The notes below the pieces were generated by a model. That model saw nothing but the letters and a program-made list of their open reading frames with translations. It had not been told where the DNA came from and did no database searches. A program made the translations under genes and the position numbers. From Pseudomonas fluorescens (GTDB lineage: Bacteria > Pseudomonadota > Gammaproteobacteria > Pseudomonadales > Pseudomonadaceae), in contig NZ_CP012830.1 of NCBI RefSeq assembly GCF_001307155.1, positions 6,260,501-6,324,500 of the forward strand: a stretch of 64,000 nucleotides of DNA, given 5' to 3'. This document shows, one piece after another, positions 24,276 through 31,456 of this stretch; position 1 is the first letter of the stretch, and each line of letters begins with the position of its first letter.

Positions 24276-24755
24276 ATGAAGTTCGAAGGGACTTTCCAAT
24301 ACATGGGCAATCACGGGATTGTCTTCAACATCTCGCAGATCACCCTCACCGACAGCGAACGTGGGCGCCTGCGCGAGCTGCATTTTGGCGAGGCAAAAAA
24401 CGCCCACTATGAGGTCAACAGCAAGGTCGTCGAGGTGTACGACAAGATGCTGGCCAAAAACCTGCCGTGTGTGATGATGATCGGCATCTCCAAGCCGTTG
24501 ACCCGGCAACAGGGCGATGCCCTCAACGCCCAGCGCACCACGATCGCCAACCTTGCAGCCACGGCCTTCACTGCCGCCGCCAAGGCCGTGGCCCCCTCTT
24601 ACGTGGCGATATCTGTAGGGGCCGGTGTGCGCACGTATGCCAATGAAATCCTACCCACCTACCATGCTGGCGACGTACTGGTCAGCATCGAGGCGCAGGT
24701 CAACGGCGGTATCGGCCCGCAACGCACCCTCTCGACATTGATCATCAAGACCTGA
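24276..24755 (+). CDS. Uncharacterised 159-residue protein
   Basis: No family recognised. The protein starts with MKFEGTFQYMGNHGIVFNIS, has a charged helical stretch (40-65), and an alanine-rich, moderately hydrophobic section around residues 88-117 (TIANLAATAFTAAAKAVAPS). GGAAATGAGCG precedes the start. It is followed after 12 bases by a 77-aa membrane protein, so the two form a bicistronic unit. A secreted effector/immunity pair is one reading; the sequence alone does not show it. Confidence 0.65.
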   Translation: MKFEGTFQYMGNHGIVFNISQITLTDSERGRLRELHFGEAKNAHYEVNSKVVEVYDKMLAKNLPCVMMIGISKPLTRQQGDALNAQRTTIANLAATAFTAAAKAVAPSYVAISVGAGVRTYANEILPTYHAGDVLVSIEAQVNGGIGPQRTLSTLIIKT

Positions 24756-24767
24756 CTGGAGACGTAC

Positions 24768-25001
24768 ATGTCCGTAATTACTCAATTGGTCATTGCCTTG
24801 GTGTTGTCCTTTCTGCTCGATCAATTCCTCAAACCGTATCTGCTACGCAAGTGGCTAGGAGTGTTGTTGGTGGCGGCGGGTGCGGTTGGCTGCGTTGTGG
24901 CAGGTCAGATCCGCTTGTTGGGGTTTGATCTGGGGTTGCTGTCGGTTTTTGCCGTGGCGATGGGGATGGGATTGTTCATGAAGCGGCGGCGGTTTGAGTA
25001 G
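24768..25001 (+). CDS. Small two- or three-helix membrane protein
   Basis: A 77-residue protein with hydrophobic segments at 2-22 (VITQLVIALVLSFLLDQFL), 30-47 (LGVLLVAAGAVGCVVAGQ) and 52-70, and a basic tail (MKRRRFE). CTGGAG lies upstream. It is 12 bases downstream of the 159-aa gene and probably cotranscribed. Confidence 0.65.
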   Translation: MSVITQLVIALVLSFLLDQFLKPYLLRKWLGVLLVAAGAVGCVVAGQIRLLGFDLGLLSVFAVAMGMGLFMKRRRFE

Positions 25002-25052
25002 GTTGGCTGAGCGAGAAAGGCGGGCGGATTTAATATCAGAAAATAAAGCCGT

Positions 25053-26282
25053 GGCGCGCTCAACCGGTCAACGCAACGTACACTTTCCGCTCGTTGATTG
25101 GGGCATGGTAAGAAATGGCACGCAGTGGTACACATGGGTTTTCTGCTGAACAAAAATCAGAGCTTTGGCGGTTGTGGCGCAAGGGCGAAACCCTCAGCAA
25201 AATAGCGCTGGCCATTCAAAAACCAGCAGGCACTGTCCATACATTACTGGCTCGCAATGGGGGAATTTCCCCGCGAATCAGGCACCGCTCTCGGCTTGCT
25301 TTAACGCTGGGCGAGCGCGAAGAAATCTTCAGGGGAATGGCGATCGGTCATTCCATTCGCCACATCGCAGGCCAATTAAACCGCTCGCCCTCAACGGTCA
25401 GTCGTGAAGTATCGAGAAACCAAGGACGAGGTCTTTACCGCGCAACGGACGCAGATGCGCAAGCCTGGACACGCGGACTTCGCCCCAAACCGTATCGATT
25501 GAATCAGTCCCCTGAACTGTGCGAAGTGGTATCGAGTAAGCTGAAGCTCTACTGGTCACCCGAGCAGATCTCGGGTTGGCTCAAACGCGAATATCCCGAC
25601 GCTCCCGCCATGCAGATTTCCCATGAAACGCTCTATCGAAGCCTGTTTATTCAAGCACGAGGTGTCTTGAAGAAGGAATTGGTTGCCGTACTTCGCTCCA
25701 GACGCATGATGCGCCGCGCAAAAACTGCTACGAGCAAGGGGCAACCCAGAGGTCATATCATTGATGCCGTTTCGATATCCGAACGCCCTGCTGAGGTGGC
25801 TGACAGGGCCATACCAGGGCACTGGGAAGGAGACCTGATAACTGGCTCTAAAAACAGCCACATTGCCACGCTGGTAGAGCGCACCACTCGATTTTTGGTT
25901 CTTGTCCGGGTAGAGGGCAAAGATACCAAGAGTGTTGTGGATGGCCTGATACGCGAGGTCCAACAACTTCCAGAACAGCTCTGGCGCTCCTTAACTTGGG
26001 ATCGCGGCACAGAGCTTGCCCAGCACAAACGATTTACGCTGGACACAAACATCAACGTGTTTTTTTGCGATCCGCGCAGTCCTTGGCAGCGTGGTACGAA
26101 TGAAAACACCAACGGTTTATTGCGCCAGTACTTTCGCAACGGCACCGATTTGAGTGGGTATTCTCAATCCGATCTCAATGTCGTTGCATTACAGATGAAT
26201 CAACGACCACGCAAAACCTTGGATTTCGAAACACCGGCTGATAGGTTGCAACGTCTTGTTGCGCCGACCGGTTGAGCGCACC
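25053..26282 (+). mobile_element. IS30-family insertion sequence
   Basis: About 1230 bases, bounded by imperfect inverted repeats: left GGCGCGCTCAACCGGTCAAC at 25053, right (read inwards) GGTGCGCTCAACCGGTCGGC at 26282. The dinucleotide GT on both sides (25051-25052 and 26283-26284) is a likely 2-bp target duplication, normal for IS30. With the element removed the site reads AAATAAAGCC-GTCCCCTT, a repeat A arm, so it seems to have inserted into such a repeat. Confidence 0.85.
25115..26275 (+). CDS. IS30-family transposase
   Basis: A 386-residue transposase. N-terminal helix-turn-helix region (LTLGEREEIFRGMAIGHSIR, then IAGQLNRSPSTVSREVSRN) is typical of IS30. The catalytic part has PGHWEGDLITGSKNSHIATL (first Asp), LTWDRGTELAQHKRF (second Asp), and SPWQRGTNENTNGLLRQYF (Glu). 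Full length and without internal stops, so probably active. Confidence 0.95.
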   Translation: MARSGTHGFSAEQKSELWRLWRKGETLSKIALAIQKPAGTVHTLLARNGGISPRIRHRSRLALTLGEREEIFRGMAIGHSIRHIAGQLNRSPSTVSREVSRNQGRGLYRATDADAQAWTRGLRPKPYRLNQSPELCEVVSSKLKLYWSPEQISGWLKREYPDAPAMQISHETLYRSLFIQARGVLKKELVAVLRSRRMMRRAKTATSKGQPRGHIIDAVSISERPAEVADRAIPGHWEGDLITGSKNSHIATLVERTTRFLVLVRVEGKDTKSVVDGLIREVQQLPEQLWRSLTWDRGTELAQHKRFTLDTNINVFFCDPRSPWQRGTNENTNGLLRQYFRNGTDLSGYSQSDLNVVALQMNQRPRKTLDFETPADRLQRLVAPTG

Positions 26283-26329
26283 GTCCCCTTAAGTAGGCTC
26301 TACGGATTTCTGGGGAATCGAGGGATGTA

Positions 26330-26797
26330 ATGAGCAACCTGATTTCAATCGCAAGCCATAAATCGAAGTACAGCATCGGCTTCTATCCGACTTTTGCCGT
26401 TGACGGAGTACCTCTGGAGGTTTGGCTGCCTAGGCATAACCCGGATGCTGAGCTTCATCTCGTAGCGGCCCATTCAGGCTTGTACAGCGATGAAGATACT
26501 TGGTTGATATGGGATCGGATCTATTCCACTGCACCGGGATGGAAGACCCTGGTTCCCTTGCTTGTCTGCTCTGATGACCTAGACCTGACCTGCACCGTTA
26601 TTGTCGCTGAGCAGTGCGCTGATGAGCATCAACTCCAGTGGAGCCGATTTGGCTTGCTAAAGGATTTGATTACGCTGGAACTTCCATCTGTTGACTGGTA
26701 CGACGCGATACCCTACCTGACCTTTGAAAGGTCCCATTATCAGAGCGTGCTGGACGAGTTCCGAAAACAAGAAAATATCAAAATGGACTGGGAATAG
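26330..26797 (+). CDS. Uncharacterised 155-residue soluble protein
   Basis: I do not recognise the family. The protein is acidic and aromatic (IGFYPTFAVDGVPLEVWLPR; YSDEDTWLIWDRIYSTAPGW; VDWYDAIPYLTFERSHYQS). GAGGG lies before the start. Composition, size and setting recall immunity proteins. It lies just right of the IS30 element, which may have separated it from an upstream partner. Confidence 0.6.
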   Translation: MSNLISIASHKSKYSIGFYPTFAVDGVPLEVWLPRHNPDAELHLVAAHSGLYSDEDTWLIWDRIYSTAPGWKTLVPLLVCSDDLDLTCTVIVAEQCADEHQLQWSRFGLLKDLITLELPSVDWYDAIPYLTFERSHYQSVLDEFRKQENIKMDWE

Positions 26798-26884
26798 CTG
26801 CGTAAGCTATCTACCTGTGATTAATCTCGCCGTTCGTTACACCTGCCTCGGGCTGAAAGAAAAGACGTGTGAACGACTGCTATC

Positions 26885-27070
26885 GGCCGATTCTGTTGAA
26901 AAAGTCGACCATGGCTTCCGCAGCAGAAAAGTATGTGCCCGTGATTGAAATCTTTACTTTCGGCAGAAGCTTCCGGACTCAGATTTCACGTAGCAGTGTG
27001 CAAAAAAGGCGTTTTAACCAGTCAATGACCAGGCCGTTTGGGCGAACCGACTTTTTCAACAGAATCGGCC
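26885..27070. mobile_element. 186-base MITE with 19-bp perfect terminal inverted repeats
   Basis: GATTCTGTTGAAAAAGTCG at 26889-26907 is the exact reverse complement of 27048-27066. GGCC flanks both sides (26885-26888 and 27067-27070), either target duplication or part of the repeats. No transposase is inside. Outside it, TGCTATCGGCC on the left and AGGAGCAGACGGT on the right form the two halves of a B core, so it interrupts a B repeat. Confidence 0.8.
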
Positions 27071-27162
27071 AGGAGCAGACGGTCCCCGAAAAAGATCTTC
27101 GTTGCATTTTGCTACTATCGGACGCTCTTACCTTTGGCACGACGCAAACATTAGGTTCTTCC

Positions 27163-27630
27163 ATGTTCGATAGAAGCGACTTTGATCAACTCTCCAGTGA
27201 GCAACTGACTTTTTGGGCAGCGCACAATCATTGCCCCGGTATCTACTACACCGCTTATCCACAAAGCGCCTTTCGCACCCGCTCATCGGAGGAGCGCATC
27301 AGGGTAACCCGAGTCCGCAAGCGGCAAGGCGAGAACGGATTAAATTTCTGGCTTTTCGCGGAATGGATCGATTGGCGGCCTGGAGGAGAAAATTATTTCG
27401 CGGGATACGTTTCCGACGCTAAGTTTGAGGAGGTCTCGGAAGCTGTTTTCAACCAGATGGTTGCGGAGCAGGCGATCGATTTGATCGCTCCGCTCAAACA
27501 ACCGCTGCATGAGTCCACAGGTTTCGTAGGAGCACTATTGATGTACTCAATGAAAACGGAGTTCATCGTTTCGCTGTTCGCGGAGTATGAAGATGAGTAC
27601 ATCCACTTCTATTGGGACACGACAGCATGA
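27163..27630 (+). CDS. Uncharacterised 155-residue soluble protein
   Basis: Start placed at 27163 (MFDRSDFDQLSSEQLTFWAA); the frame runs open upstream to 26869 only through the MITE and repeat. Features: NHCPGIYYTAYPQSAFRTRS, WLFAEWIDWRPGGENYFAGY, ending EYEDEYIHFYWDTTA. Acidic and aromatic-rich. No family recognised; immunity-like by size and setting only. Confidence 0.6.
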   Translation: MFDRSDFDQLSSEQLTFWAAHNHCPGIYYTAYPQSAFRTRSSEERIRVTRVRKRQGENGLNFWLFAEWIDWRPGGENYFAGYVSDAKFEEVSEAVFNQMVAEQAIDLIAPLKQPLHESTGFVGALLMYSMKTEFIVSLFAEYEDEYIHFYWDTTA

Positions 27631-27745
27631 GCGGCAGAAATGGGTCGAAAGCTGGCATTTCGAATGTCGCTTGATTTGGCGGGATTTCACTGTAAAAAGG
27701 CTGCGGACTTTCAACGAACCACCCGCTTCAAAAAGGTCACAGGGA

Positions 27746-28174
27746 ATGAGATCGATAGAAAATAATCCTCCACAGTTCACTCGTATTCCGCTGGCAGCCA
27801 TCGGCGTCGGGCTGGGCCTTGCCGTTGCCGTCTACACAACCGGAAAAGGCCCCTTCTTCCTAGATAACTTTGCATACTCCTGGTTACCGCAAGCGGCAGT
27901 GCTTTGCATAGCGCTGCTGTGCAAAGCGTCACGAGAATCGCTGGGGGGAATGGCTACTGCCATGGGGCTGTACTTGTTCCTTTTCGACCTCTGGGTCACA
28001 GACTCCATGGGGTGGCTTTTCTACTTATTCAGCTTTCCAGGCATCCTCATCGGGGCATTGCTTGGCGTTGTTTTCAGCCCCTCGCGGAAGGTATTCAAGG
28101 CGCTGGTAGCGTTTGCGTGGGTGGTTCTCGGTATAGTGGGAAATTTGGCGGTTCTCGCTATTACGGTCACATAG
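27746..28174 (+). CDS. Small integral membrane protein, unrecognised
   Basis: A 142-residue protein with four predicted helices (FTRIPLAAIGVGLGLAVAVY; YSWLPQAAVLCIALLCKASR; MATAMGLYLFLFDLWVTDS; then FYLFSFPGILIGALLGVVF and a last segment near 120-142). Start at 27746 after AAGG; the frame is open further upstream but that segment overlaps the preceding gene. No family or operon signal. Confidence 0.6.
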   Translation: MRSIENNPPQFTRIPLAAIGVGLGLAVAVYTTGKGPFFLDNFAYSWLPQAAVLCIALLCKASRESLGGMATAMGLYLFLFDLWVTDSMGWLFYLFSFPGILIGALLGVVFSPSRKVFKALVAFAWVVLGIVGNLAVLAITVT

Positions 28175-28258
28175 ACTCCTCGCGGTGATGGGCAATATGA
28201 TATGTACTAACAGGCGGCTTGCAGCCATGGGCAACTGATAGCAAACCGAATCCTGGAA

Positions 28259-28687
28259 GTGAGTCAGTATTTTATGAACGAAGGTTGGCAAAACGACGAT
28301 TACCTCATCGTCCTCACGCAGGATGAAAGCTTCGCTGCGATGAAAGCCTACCGATTTGACCATTACCTGCCGGGTTACACGCTACTGGGCCTAAGAAGTT
28401 GGGACGACTTTATCGTCATCAACTCTTGCGGAGTAATGTTTACGGTGCCAACACTGCCGCTCGATGCGTCCTGTGTTGCGCCGTTTGCGCTGCCCCAGCA
28501 GATTTCGCTAGAGCCTGACGAGCAGTTCACAGGGAAGATCAAGTGGCATGTGAAGCCGTTAGTCTGTGGGGGCGATCCAACAGACAAAACGAATGTGGCG
28601 TGGATCACTCATGAACAACATGCTGAACTTGTCGTCTGGTGGAACGAACAGTACAAGCGCGCCGGAGCGCAGCATTTGAGCGACTAA
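28259..28687 (+). CDS. Uncharacterised protein, possibly SUKH-like
   Basis: A 142-residue protein (GTG start at 28259, or ATG at 28274 giving MNEGWQNDDYLIVLTQDESF). LPGYTLLGLRSWDDFIVINS has the GY...LGLxSWDDFIV pattern that recalls SMI1/KNR4 (SUKH) proteins, many of which are immunity proteins. The match is by eye and weak. The gap 28688-28942 to its right has no gene. Confidence 0.55.
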   Translation: MSQYFMNEGWQNDDYLIVLTQDESFAAMKAYRFDHYLPGYTLLGLRSWDDFIVINSCGVMFTVPTLPLDASCVAPFALPQQISLEPDEQFTGKIKWHVKPLVCGGDPTDKTNVAWITHEQHAELVVWWNEQYKRAGAQHLSD

Positions 28688-28942
28688 TCTTTAAGCCAAA
28701 ATAGTTTGATTTTGAACGTCAGCTAAGGGTCGCTTATTGCCGTTGGTAATGGGCGCGCCTTTTTGTACAAGGACGTAGTAAACCGCAGACTTTCGGTGCA
28801 TGCAGAATAGCCAAGATCGCAGCCCACGGCAGGCTCCCACTCCGGACAGTCGAGTCCGTACGTAAATTCAGAGCTACCGCAGGCCGCAATCTTTCAAACG
28901 CTTAACGAGCAGGCATCACACCTTCAAAGCACCCGCCTTCAC

Positions 28943-29215
28943 TCACTTCCCCGCCTCCTCCCGCAAGCGTCTACCGATCACATCCATCAAATCGCACCCA
29001 TCGCGCAACGGAATGGCCAGCAGTTTGGCGAAGTCGGCCAGCACCACCGTGTCGCTCTCGATATCAGCACGAAAGGCGATATTTTCCAGAACCTGAGTAA
29101 CCGTGCGGATGCGGTAGTCAGCCGTGGCTTGCAGTACGTCGAGTGGGGCTTGGGTGTCGATGAGCAGGGAGGCCGGGATCAGGTCGATTCCGGTGAGGGG
29201 CATGTATCTATTCAT
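28943..29215 (-). CDS. Small helical protein, unrecognised
   Basis: A 90-residue protein: MNRYMPLTGIDLIPASLLID, then an amphipathic helical body (DVLQATADYRIRTVTQVLEN), ending LMDVIGRRLREEAGK. AAGAGA lies upstream. Size and helical pattern resemble small Pseudomonas proteins of the DUF6124/DUF3077 kind, but I cannot confirm the family. Confidence 0.55.
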   Translation of the reverse strand: MNRYMPLTGIDLIPASLLIDTQAPLDVLQATADYRIRTVTQVLENIAFRADIESDTVVLADFAKLLAIPLRDGCDLMDVIGRRLREEAGK

Positions 29216-29403
29216 TTTGAAGATCTCTTATTGATGGGATCCTCTGTTGATCAGGTCGCCAAACCTAGTCGCCTGTGGGCGACGAGGAGAACTATAAGTC
29301 CCACCCGATCACGGGGGCAAGGTGACGGATTCCTGGGTTTATGTAAGACCCGTATCGATGCAATCCCGAACCTTTAAACGCCTCGTCGTACCCGACCAGC
29401 ATC

Positions 29404-29427
29404 TTTATCAAATCTTTATTCCCCGCC
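29404..29427 (+). promoter_or_regulatory. Candidate KdpE-binding T-rich box
   Basis: TTTATCAAATCTTTATT followed by CCCCGCC resembles the T-rich/CCCCGCC region bound by KdpE upstream of kdpFABC in Escherichia coli (from memory). It lies 66 bases before the first small gene of the operon. Confidence 0.45.
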
Positions 29428-29492
29428 CCTCCTTTCTATCAACAACTTGTTAAGCGTCCATTTAGGCTTTCCTCATTCCCGGAGGAAACGCC

Positions 29493-29588
29493 ATGGACTT
29501 CTTCTATCTGCTACTCGGTGCACTGTTTCTCATCATTCTGGTCGGTCTGACCTACGGCTGCGCGGCGCTCAACAGGAGGCGGTCATGA
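29493..29588 (+). CDS. 31-residue single-span miniprotein ahead of kdpF
   Basis: MDFFYLLLGALFLIILVGLT plus YGCAALNRRRS: one transmembrane helix and a basic tail. A strong GGAGG lies nine bases upstream. Its stop (TGA 29586-29588) overlaps the kdpF start (ATG 29585-29587), so the two are translationally coupled. It is similar in size and topology to KdpF. Function not established; likely a conserved Pseudomonas companion of the pump. Confidence 0.7.
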   Translation: MDFFYLLLGALFLIILVGLTYGCAALNRRRS

Positions 29589-29677
29589 CCGGTTTCTATC
29601 TTTTCGGCGGCCTCATTGCGGCCGGCTTGCTGGTTTACCTCGTCGCCGCGCTGCTGTTTCCGGAGGACTTCCTGTGA
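29585..29677 (+). CDS. kdpF: K+-transporting ATPase subunit KdpF
   Basis: A 30-residue single-helix peptide (MTGFYLFGGLIAAGLLVYLV then AALLFPEDFL) with the KdpF pattern (YLVxALxxxExF). KdpF is a lipid-like stabilising subunit of the Kdp pump in the inner membrane. It overlaps kdpA by four bases. Confidence 0.9.
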   Translation: MTGFYLFGGLIAAGLLVYLVAALLFPEDFL

Positions 29678-31446
29678 CTATTCAAGCCTGGGTTTTACTC
29701 GCAGCCTTTCTCCTGGCGCTGGGGCTTCTGGCCTGGCCACTGGGGCGTTGGCTGACCACGGTGATGGAGGGCCGATTTGCCTTCGGCTCGCGCATCGAGT
29801 CGCCGCTGTATCGTCTGGCCGGCGTCAACCCTGAAACGCAGATGGGTTGGCTCCAGTACGCGCTGGCATTGATTCTGTTCAACGCGTTGGGGGTGCTGGC
29901 GGTTTATGCCTTGCAACGGTTGCAAGGCGTGCTGCCGTTCAACCCGCAGGGGTTTGCGGCCGTTACTCCCGACTCCTCGTTCAACACCGCTTTCAGCTTC
30001 GTGACCAACACCAACTGGCAAGCCTACAGCGGCGAGTCGACGATGAGTTACCTGACGCAGATGCTCGCGCTGACGGTGCAGAACTTCCTGTCCGCCGCCA
30101 CCGGCATTGTGGTGGCGGTGGCGCTGATCCGCGGGTTCGCACGCCACAGCGTGGACAGCATCGGCAACGCCTGGACTGACCTCACCCGCGTCACCTTGTG
30201 GGTGCTGCTGCCACTGTCGCTGATACTCGCGTTGTTCTTTGTCAGTCAGGGTGTGATTCAAAACCTTGACCCGTATAAAGACGTCTCGACGCTGGAGGTC
30301 ATGCAGTACCAGAATCCGGTGCTGAATGACGCCGGCCAGCCGACCCTCGATGCCCAGGGCAACCCGGTGACCAAGGCCGCCAGCACCGACAAGCAGACGA
30401 TTGCCATGGGGCCGGTCGCCTCGCAAGAAGCAATCAAGATGCTCGGCACCAATGGCGGCGGTTTCTTCAACGCCAACTCGGCGCACCCTTACGAGAACCC
30501 GACCGCCATCACCAACTTCTTCCAGTTGCTCGCGATTTTCCTGATCCCGACCGCGCTGTGTTTCGTCTTCGGTCATGTCGTCGGTGACATACGCCAGGGC
30601 TGGGCGCTGCTGGCGACGATGACGATCATCTTCGTGATCGCGGTGGTGGCTGTCACCCATTACGAACAACTCGGCAATCCGCAGTTTTCAGCGCTGGGCA
30701 TTGATACGGCGGCGGGCAACATGGAGGGCAAGGAAGTGCGCTTCGGCATCAGCGCCTCCAGCCTGTTTGCGGCGGTGACCACGGCGGCTTCATGCGGTGC
30801 GGTCAACGCAATGCACGACTCGTTCACCCCACTGGGTGGCGCGGTGCCGCTGGTGCTGATGCAACTCGGTGAAGTGGTGTTCGGCGGCACCGGTTCCGGT
30901 CTGTACGGCATGCTGATATTCGCCATTCTCGCGGTGTTTATCGCCGGTTTGATGATCGGCCGTACACCTGAATACCTGGGCAAGAAGATCGAAGCCTTCG
31001 AGATGAAAATGGTCGCCATTGCGATTCTGGTGACGCCGCTGCTGGTGCTGTTCGGGACCGCCATTGCGGTGATGGCCGAGGCCGGCAAGCTGGGGATCGC
31101 CAACCCTGGCGCCCATGGCTTCTCGGAGATCCTCTACGCCTTCACCTCGGCGGCTAACAACAATGGTAGCGCCTTCGCCGGTCTGTCGGCCAACACCCCG
31201 TTCTACAACATCATGCTGGCCATCGCCTTTTGGCTAGGCCGCTTCGGCGTGATCGTACCGGTGCTCGCCGTCGCTGGCAGCCTCGCCGCGAAAAAACGCC
31301 TGGCGGTCACCGGCGGCACGATGCCGACCCACGGGATGCTGTTCGTTGTACTGCTGATTGGCACGGTGTTGCTGGTCGGCTTGCTGAACTACGTACCGGC
31401 GCTCGCGCTGGGCCCCGTCGTCGAACACCTCATGATGATCAAGTGA
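29674..31446 (+). CDS. kdpA: K+-transporting ATPase subunit KdpA
   Basis: A 590-residue channel-like subunit binding and translocating K+. The family's selectivity and pore segments are seen: FVTNTNWQAYSGE, GTNGGGFFNANSAHPYENPT, AASCGAVNAMHDSFTPLGG and TSAANNNGSAFAGLSANTP. Length is somewhat above the 557 residues of the E. coli protein, mostly through the insertion around residues 205-235 (LDAQGNPVTKAASTDKQ). Confidence 0.97.
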   Translation: MTIQAWVLLAAFLLALGLLAWPLGRWLTTVMEGRFAFGSRIESPLYRLAGVNPETQMGWLQYALALILFNALGVLAVYALQRLQGVLPFNPQGFAAVTPDSSFNTAFSFVTNTNWQAYSGESTMSYLTQMLALTVQNFLSAATGIVVAVALIRGFARHSVDSIGNAWTDLTRVTLWVLLPLSLILALFFVSQGVIQNLDPYKDVSTLEVMQYQNPVLNDAGQPTLDAQGNPVTKAASTDKQTIAMGPVASQEAIKMLGTNGGGFFNANSAHPYENPTAITNFFQLLAIFLIPTALCFVFGHVVGDIRQGWALLATMTIIFVIAVVAVTHYEQLGNPQFSALGIDTAAGNMEGKEVRFGISASSLFAAVTTAASCGAVNAMHDSFTPLGGAVPLVLMQLGEVVFGGTGSGLYGMLIFAILAVFIAGLMIGRTPEYLGKKIEAFEMKMVAIAILVTPLLVLFGTAIAVMAEAGKLGIANPGAHGFSEILYAFTSAANNNGSAFAGLSANTPFYNIMLAIAFWLGRFGVIVPVLAVAGSLAAKKRLAVTGGTMPTHGMLFVVLLIGTVLLVGLLNYVPALALGPVVEHLMMIK

Positions 31447-31456
31447 GACCACGAAC

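Noticed and set aside
26869..27162. N-terminal extension of the 155-aa gene at 27163
   Set aside because: The extension is coded by the MITE and the split repeat B.
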